From: an uncultured Eubacteriales bacterium
Lineage (GTDB): Bacteria > Bacillota > Clostridia > Saccharofermentanales > Fastidiosipilaceae
Assembly: GCA_902373515.1 (NCBI GenBank)
Contig: CABKML010000041.1
Span: 1 to 8,536, forward strand
Reading direction: 5' to 3'
Length of the DNA: 8,536 nt
Both the position numbers and the translations under genes were made by a program. Position 1 is the stretch's first letter. Every line of letters starts with the position of its first letter. This document shows, piece by piece, positions 5,661-8,536 of the stretch. The notes under the pieces were generated by a model. The model was not told the DNA's origin. It worked only from the letters and a program-made list of their open reading frames with translations, and made no database searches.

Positions 5661-6557
5661 TTAGGCATCTTCCTTAGGCGACTGCGCAATTTTACCTTCC
5701 CAATAGCATTTCAAAACCGCCGTCAAAATAATAATCACATAACCGATTAAACTGTACGTATCCGGAATTTCCTGCAGAAAAATGAAGCCCAACAAAGCCG
5801 CAAAAATCACCTGACTGTAATCGAAAACGGAAATCTCTTTCGCCGGCGCATATGTATAAGCCTTAGTCACAAAGACTTGACCGATAACCGCACAAAAGCC
5901 GGCCAGCAGCAAATTCGCCGTCTGCGGCCAAGTCATCGGCTGATAGTGACAAACAACAGCCGGAGAAATTGCCAGCACCGAGAACAAAGAAAAGCTGAAA
6001 ATAATCAACGGGCCCGGCACGCCGCCGACGCCCAACTTGCGCACCAAAGTATAAGCGGAGCCTGCGCAAAAGCCACCGAACAGTCCTACCATCGCCGGCA
6101 AACTCACAAGCCCGGCTGACGGCTTAACCACAAAAACAGCTCCGAGCAAAGCCACAAAAATACTCAATACGGCAATTTTATTCGGCTTTTCGTGCAACCA
6201 GATTACCGACATCAGAATGGCGAAAAAAGGCGACATTTTCTGCAAAATGCTGGCATCGCCCAAGTACAGGTTCTGGATAGCCCAGAAATTCGCAACAAAA
6301 CCGATGGTGCCGAAAGTGCAGCGCCAGAACATCGTCCAACGATTTTTCGGTGCCAAATAAAACTTTTCCCGGCTCCTAAGCAGCAGCAAAAAGGAAACTA
6401 TCATCGTGATTAAGTTCCGAAATACCGCTTTTTGCAGTACCGGTACGTCCCCTGCCTGTTTGACAAAAAATGCCATGGTCGCAAAGCCGAAAGCGGATAT
6501 TATGATTGCTGCTATGCCTTTGCTGTAAGATTTGGTTAAATTATTTTTCTCCTGCAT
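5661..6557 (-). CDS. EamA-family (DMT superfamily) transporter
   Basis: This 298-residue integral membrane protein has about ten hydrophobic helices in two EamA halves: GIAAIIISAFGFATMAFFV, NLITMIVSFLLLL, CTFGTIGFVANFWAI, MSPFFAILMSVIWLHEKP and IAVLSIFVALLGAVFVVKPS in the first, and MVGLFGGFCAGSAYTLVRKL, IIFSFSLFSVLAISPAVV, LLLAGFCAVIGQVFVTKAY, VIFAALLGFIFLQEIPD and LIGYVIIILTAVL in the second. The conserved LHEKP and LQEIPD ends of each half are typical. Relatives export or take up amino acids, nucleosides or other small metabolites; the substrate cannot be told. The length is normal, so the stop at 5661 gives a complete transporter even without the in-frame tail behind it. A weak GAGAGAA ribosome site precedes the ATG, and a TATAAT lies at 6588-6593. 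Confidence 0.9.
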   Translation of the reverse strand: MQEKNNLTKSYSKGIAAIIISAFGFATMAFFVKQAGDVPVLQKAVFRNLITMIVSFLLLLRSREKFYLAPKNRWTMFWRCTFGTIGFVANFWAIQNLYLGDASILQKMSPFFAILMSVIWLHEKPNKIAVLSIFVALLGAVFVVKPSAGLVSLPAMVGLFGGFCAGSAYTLVRKLGVGGVPGPLIIFSFSLFSVLAISPAVVCHYQPMTWPQTANLLLAGFCAVIGQVFVTKAYTYAPAKEISVFDYSQVIFAALLGFIFLQEIPDTYSLIGYVIIILTAVLKCYWEGKIAQSPKEDA

Positions 6558-6587
6558 AAATTTCTCTCATTCTCTCGTTGTCTTCTA

Positions 6588-6593
6588 ATTATA
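6588..6593 (-). promoter_or_regulatory. Probable -10 box for the exporter gene
   Basis: A perfect TATAAT on the minus strand lies 30 bases upstream of the exporter ATG. No good -35 is seen at the right distance. The imperfect direct repeats at 6597-6624 and 6658-6686 lie just upstream and could be activator sites. Confidence 0.45.
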
Positions 6594-6596
6594 GTT

Positions 6597-6686
6597 GTTT
6601 TCTCGCAAGCGTGCCGAACTTTTGCTAAACCTTCCGTCATATTTTGTGAGGAAAACAGTTTTTCCCGCAAACGTGTCTGAACTTTG
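6597..6686. repeat. Pair of imperfect direct repeats upstream of the exporter promoter
   Basis: GTTTTCTCGCAAGCGTG with GAACTTT at 6597-6621 is echoed by GTTTTTCCCGCAAACGTG with GAACTTT at 6658-6683, about 61-62 bases apart. They sit between the NUDIX stop and the exporter's -10 box. The spacing is about six helical turns, so paired regulator sites are conceivable, but simple duplication is equally possible. Confidence 0.45.
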
Positions 6687-6745
6687 AGTGGTTGGGCACG
6701 GCGGCGGGGCGGAGCGGAAGCGCAGGAATGAGCGGAGTTTATCTG

Positions 6746-7369
6746 CTATTCGAAGCGAGTTTGCCAATTTTTGTCAGCTTGCGCCTCGAAACACAATTTA
6801 ATTTGCTCAACGCACGTTTTGTTGACGCTTAAAGGCGGCAAGTTATCGAGGCTGAAATAGTCAGTGGCGATTGTCTCGCTGTTAGCTTGGAAATGGCCGC
6901 CCGTTTTGTGGCAGAGAAAGAAAACTTTCAGCACGCCGTAAGGGAATATTTTGCTGCTGTGCTTTTGCAAGTCTTGCAAAGCTATCACTTTTTCTACTGT
7001 CACGTCTATCCCCGCTTCTTCTTTGGCCTCTTTGATGCAATTTTCCATTACGGTCAATTCCGCTTCGCACCAGCCTCCCGGCAAAGCCCAACGGCCGTCA
7101 CTTTCCTGTACCAGCAGGATTTTATCGGCTTGGAAAACTGCCGCTCTGGTGTCAATTTTCGGGGTTTGGTAGCCTGTTTCGTTGCAAAAAAGGTCTTTGA
7201 CTTTGGCTAAGGGCAGATCGCTTTTGTAGGCCATCATGTCTGCTGCAATGTCTCTAATTTCCTGATAACGTTCCAATTCGAATTTTTCTTTGCTGTATGT
7301 TAAGCCGGCCTGGGCCAAGCTTTGCAATCTGCGTGCCCAATTAATTACTATATCTTCCGATTTACTCAT
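6746..7369 (-). CDS. NUDIX hydrolase with N-terminal Nudix_N_2-type domain
   Basis: This 207-residue predicted nucleoside-diphosphate-X pyrophosphohydrolase starts with the helical domain WARRLQSLAQAGLTYSKEKF ... ERYQEIRDIAADMMA (residues 11-47), typical of a Firmicutes NUDIX subgroup. The catalytic domain follows from about residue 70 (DTRAAVFQADKILLVQESDG, RWALPGGW). The NUDIX box runs from G99 to I121. REUXEE reads KEAKEE (113-118), keeping the metal-binding glutamates, but the residue at the GX5E position is L105, with a glutamate one place earlier. As I recall, this subgroup tolerates change there. The substrate is unknown; relatives act on ADP-ribose, nucleotide sugars or coenzyme derivatives. 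I use the ATG at 7369 because GAGAGG precedes it. A longer frame from 7465 only adds a proline- and alanine-rich repeat peptide. It is transcribed toward the exporter, 188 bases away. Confidence 0.87.
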   Translation of the reverse strand: MSKSEDIVINWARRLQSLAQAGLTYSKEKFELERYQEIRDIAADMMAYKSDLPLAKVKDLFCNETGYQTPKIDTRAAVFQADKILLVQESDGRWALPGGWCEAELTVMENCIKEAKEEAGIDVTVEKVIALQDLQKHSSKIFPYGVLKVFFLCHKTGGHFQANSETIATDYFSLDNLPPLSVNKTCVEQIKLCFEAQADKNWQTRFE

Positions 7370-7385
7370 TTGTTGTCCTCTCAGC

Positions 7386-7643
7386 GGCGCGGCTCTTTTT
7401 GGGGGGGCAGATGGCGCTTGGGGGCCGAGGCTATTGGTGCGCCCGTGCTCTTTGGAACAGCGCAACGCATAGGGGCCGGGGCTCTTTGGGGGAGCAGATG
7501 GCGCTCATAGGGGGACCTGTGCTGTGCAGGCGGCGCTATTTGCGTTGGGAGAACTCGATAACACTCGTACAAACTTAGAAGTGTTCGTGCCCGGCAGCGC
7601 TCTTGTACGACTTTAGATAGCGCTCGTGCCCGGCAGCGCTCTT
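7386..7643. repeat. GC-rich repeat region upstream of the NUDIX gene
   Basis: Two imperfect copies of a GGCTCTTT-GGGGG-GCAGATGGCGCT unit lie at 7391-7420 and 7480-7508. Further right is a tandem pair of 36 and 39 bases (7564-7599 and 7600-7638), each ending in TCGTGCCCGGCAGCG. The left part resembles the tract at 5517-5560. On the minus strand the NUDIX frame is open back to 7513 and reads APSAPPK twice. A second frame (7701 down to 7381) reads ERCRAR twice at the tandem repeat. Neither has a ribosome site, and both are strongly biased in composition, so I do not call a gene. The region probably also holds the NUDIX promoter, which I could not locate. Confidence 0.55.
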
Positions 7644-7796
7644 CCGGCGCCTCGCATCCTTTTAAGAAACTCGCTTTTGCCGCTTCTTTCTTCAAAAACA
7701 TATTCTGGCACTTTGCTGCTGTTTAAGCAAGAGAGCGGATTTAAGACTGCAAGAAAAAGCAGATTTCCGTTGAAATAAATAAGGAGTCTGCAAAAT

Positions 7797-7886
7797 ATCG
7801 GAAATTCAGCGTATGCGAGAAATACCCGATATCCTCACCATAAAAAATTGCTTTCCCGAGATCGCCCACGCGTATGCGGGAAACAC
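7797..7886 (-). CRISPR. Relic type I-E-like CRISPR: two degenerate repeats and one spacer
   Basis: On the minus strand, 7886-7858 reads GTGTTTCCCGCATACGCG followed by TGGGCGATCTC. This is a 29-base unit with the CCCGC/GCG-GGG hairpin and the GTnTTCCCCGC start of type I-E repeats, about four changes from a typical Firmicutes version as I remember it. Exactly 61 bases on, 7825-7797 begins GTATTTCTCGCATACGC, matching at 15 of its first 17 positions, and then loses similarity in its 3' half, as terminal repeats usually do. The 32 bases between (7826-7857) have the standard I-E spacer length. At the next 61-base step on either side I see no repeat, and no cas gene is in the window. It is a relic or an orphan mini-array; coincidence is possible because only two units remain. 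Confidence 0.55.
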
Positions 7887-7997
7887 TCAGCAAGAAAAAT
7901 ATTGTTCTGCTTCATTTCAGCTGTTACTTTTTCTCCCTGATATCCTGACATTGGAAGAACAGTTTTACATTGCCGTGTGCTTAATACCTTGATTATT

Positions 7998-8116
7998 TTA
8001 TTGTCTATCACTAAAGAAATCCTTCCAAAATGGATTTTCTTCTGTTCAGGTGTCAATGCGTGTGGATAATCCATAAACAGATTGAAGACCTACTTCTTGT
8101 CAAAGCTGAATAACCA
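7998..8116 (-). pseudogene. Decayed small gene, C-terminal part of a conserved hypothetical protein
   Basis: On the minus strand the frame reads WLFSFDKK, a TAG stop, VFNLFMDYPHALTPEQKKI, and then, after a shift of frame, PFWKDFFSDRQ and a TAA at 7998-8000. From memory, small Firmicutes proteins (a DUF7675-like group) end in FSFDK...LF.DYP..LTPEQK.IFDEENP.W.DFF..R. The gene therefore appears to carry at least one nonsense codon and a short deletion between KKI and PFW that removed the FDEEN part. A frame starting at the ATG of MDYPH (8074) runs on to 7835 into the CRISPR relic, but that continuation looks like an out-of-frame artefact. The family identification is uncertain; the decay is seen directly. 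Confidence 0.5.
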
Positions 8117-8121
8117 TTAAC

Positions 8122-8223
8122 CTATGCTTTCTTTCCTTCTGATGTGTTAATAAATTCATCTGTGTTGAAATTGCTGTCTACCAATACGCTATCTTTGATA
8201 CAATGTGCCTGTGCCAAAGACAT
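8122..8223 (-). CDS. Possible 33-residue peptide or gene fragment
   Basis: A short minus-strand frame (MSLAQAHCIKDSVLVDSNFN, then TDEFINTSEGKKA) is preceded by GGAG with 8-base spacing. The frame stays open upstream of the ATG as far as the terminator at 8248-8292. I do not recognise it. It could be a small gene, or the remains of the 5' part of the decayed gene next to it or of another gene. Confidence 0.2.
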   Translation of the reverse strand: MSLAQAHCIKDSVLVDSNFNTDEFINTSEGKKA

Positions 8224-8247
8224 GCTCTGAACTCCGTGAAAAGGCTT

Positions 8248-8292
8248 GTAAAAACAAAAAATTCCTCTCACTTGTTTGAACTGTGAGAGGAA
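8248..8292 (-). terminator. Rho-independent terminator, minus strand
   Basis: A perfect 8-base stem CCTCTCAC/GTGAGAGG (8264-8271 and 8283-8290, extended by two A-T pairs) has an 11-base loop and on the minus strand is followed by AATTTTTTGTTTTT. It would stop transcripts coming from the right edge of the window. Confidence 0.75.
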
Positions 8293-8328
8293 AAAGTCAG
8301 GGTATTTTTCTAAAACTTTTCAATTTTT

Positions 8329-8370
8329 TGCGTAAAATAAAAAAGATCCCCGAAAAATTTTCTCGGAAAT
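8329..8370 (-). terminator. Second minus-strand terminator-like hairpin
   Basis: An imperfect palindrome, CCGAGAAAATTTTTCGG on the minus strand (8366-8350), is followed by GGATC and then a TTTTTTATTTT run. Together with the hairpin about 80 bases further on, it makes a tandem terminator for a minus-strand transcript from beyond the right edge. Confidence 0.5.
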
Positions 8371-8415
8371 CTAAGTAAGTACTCTATTATGTTTTATCTT
8401 AGCGAGCAGGCCATT

Positions 8416-8491
8416 TGTGGATAAGTTTATCCAAAGCAGTCATCGTTAGGGTTGCACCCTAAGACCAAAATTTGGTTGATGTAATTTACAT
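8416..8491. repeat. Cluster of four tight palindromes with a DnaA-box sequence
   Basis: Four short, nearly loopless inverted repeats stand in a row: TGGATAA-gt-TTATCCA (8418-8433), TTAGGGT-tgc-ACCCTAA (8446-8462), ACCAAA-a-TTTGGT (8464-8476) and ATGTAA-t-TTACAT (8479-8491). All arms are perfect. The first contains TTATCCACA on the minus strand (8416-8424), the consensus DnaA box; another perfect TTATCCACA lies at 8061-8069. The arrangement could be a replication or recombination site, protein-binding operators, or the 3' structure of a transcript from the right. Confidence 0.5.
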
Positions 8492-8536
8492 TATGAGCAG
8501 TTTGCCGACGGAACGGTGAAATGTATTGAGAATGAG
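8486..8536 (-). other. Window-edge stretch, possible end of a minus-strand gene
   Basis: From the right edge, one minus-strand frame reads NTFHRSVGKLLIM and stops at 8486-8488; another stays open for 35 codons to a stop near 8430 (YINQILVLGCNPNDDCFG). Neither is recognisable in so short a piece. The two terminators to the left imply that some minus-strand gene ends near here. Confidence 0.2.

Noticed and set aside
5451..5750. 99-codon plus-strand frame rich in Trp, Arg and Phe after the CdaR-like gene
   Set aside because: It starts with TTG, overlaps the exporter gene, and is the antisense of the GC-rich repeat tract.
6597..6686. 61-62-base spacing of direct repeats as CRISPR-like
   Set aside because: The units lack the hairpin and the GTnTTCCCC start; only two loosely similar copies exist, in a promoter region.
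7370..7465. 32-residue N-terminal extension of the NUDIX protein
   Set aside because: The ribosome site and the start of the recognised domain both support the ATG at 7369; the extension is repeat-derived.
7381..7701. 106-codon Arg/Pro-rich minus-strand frame upstream of the NUDIX gene
   Set aside because: No ribosome site, extreme composition, and it is explained by repeats; kept only as part of the repeat feature.
7919..7947. Expected position of a third CRISPR repeat, 61 bases upstream
   Set aside because: The sequence there has no resemblance to the repeat.
7835..8074. 79-codon minus-strand frame beginning MDYPH as an intact gene
   Set aside because: Homology-like text switches frame after KKI, and the C-terminal part reads through the CRISPR repeat, so the frame is a product of decay.

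Overview
The window looks like a Gram-positive-type (Firmicutes) chromosome. The reasons are strong AAGGAG ribosome sites, a CdaR/PucR-type diacid regulator, a NUDIX hydrolase with the N-terminal domain common in Firmicutes, RelBE-type toxin-antitoxin genes and an AAA_14/DUF4143 ATPase. A Negativicutes host is possible, but that is only a guess. Nothing here is rRNA, tRNA or a housekeeping operon.

Left part (about 125-4260) is an AT-rich accessory patchwork. An XRE-family regulator (536-1168, +) and a complete RelB/RelE-like toxin-antitoxin operon (2104 down to 1476, -) are bracketed by two direct copies of a ~141-bp repeat (125-266 and 2198-2339). The repeat looks like the degenerate left end and OrfA start of an IS3/IS150-type insertion sequence. 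Next come an orphan RelB-like antitoxin (2416-2751, -) that has lost part of its N-terminal DNA-binding segment and has no toxin, and, divergently, an intact AAA_14/DUF4143 ATPase (2849-4063, +). Just past the ATPase, on the minus strand, is a broken copy of the same antitoxin (4112-4216). It shares 66 of 67 bases with the orphan antitoxin, so the ATPase sits between two direct antitoxin repeats.

Middle part (4336-7369) is more GC-rich and looks like ordinary chromosome: a CdaR-like transcription factor (+), a convergent EamA-type ten-helix exporter (-), and a NUDIX hydrolase (-). Two tracts of GC-rich imperfect repeats, coding for Pro/Ala/Lys/Ser-rich peptide when read on the minus strand, flank this pair: one is in frame after the EamA stop codon, the other lies upstream of and in frame with the NUDIX gene.

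Right part (7370-8536) holds no intact gene that I can name. It contains a tandem repeat, what I read as a relic type I-E CRISPR locus on the minus strand (two degenerate 29-nt repeats around one 32-nt spacer, period exactly 61; no cas genes in view), a decayed small gene (about 7998-8116), two minus-strand rho-independent terminators, and a run of four tight palindromes (8418-8491) that includes a perfect DnaA-box sequence.

The strongest candidates for something undescribed are the CRISPR relic, the nested direct repeats around the regulator/toxin-antitoxin block and the ATPase, the palindrome cluster at the right end, and the in-frame repeat tail behind the exporter. All calls come from reading the sequence; no database search was run.
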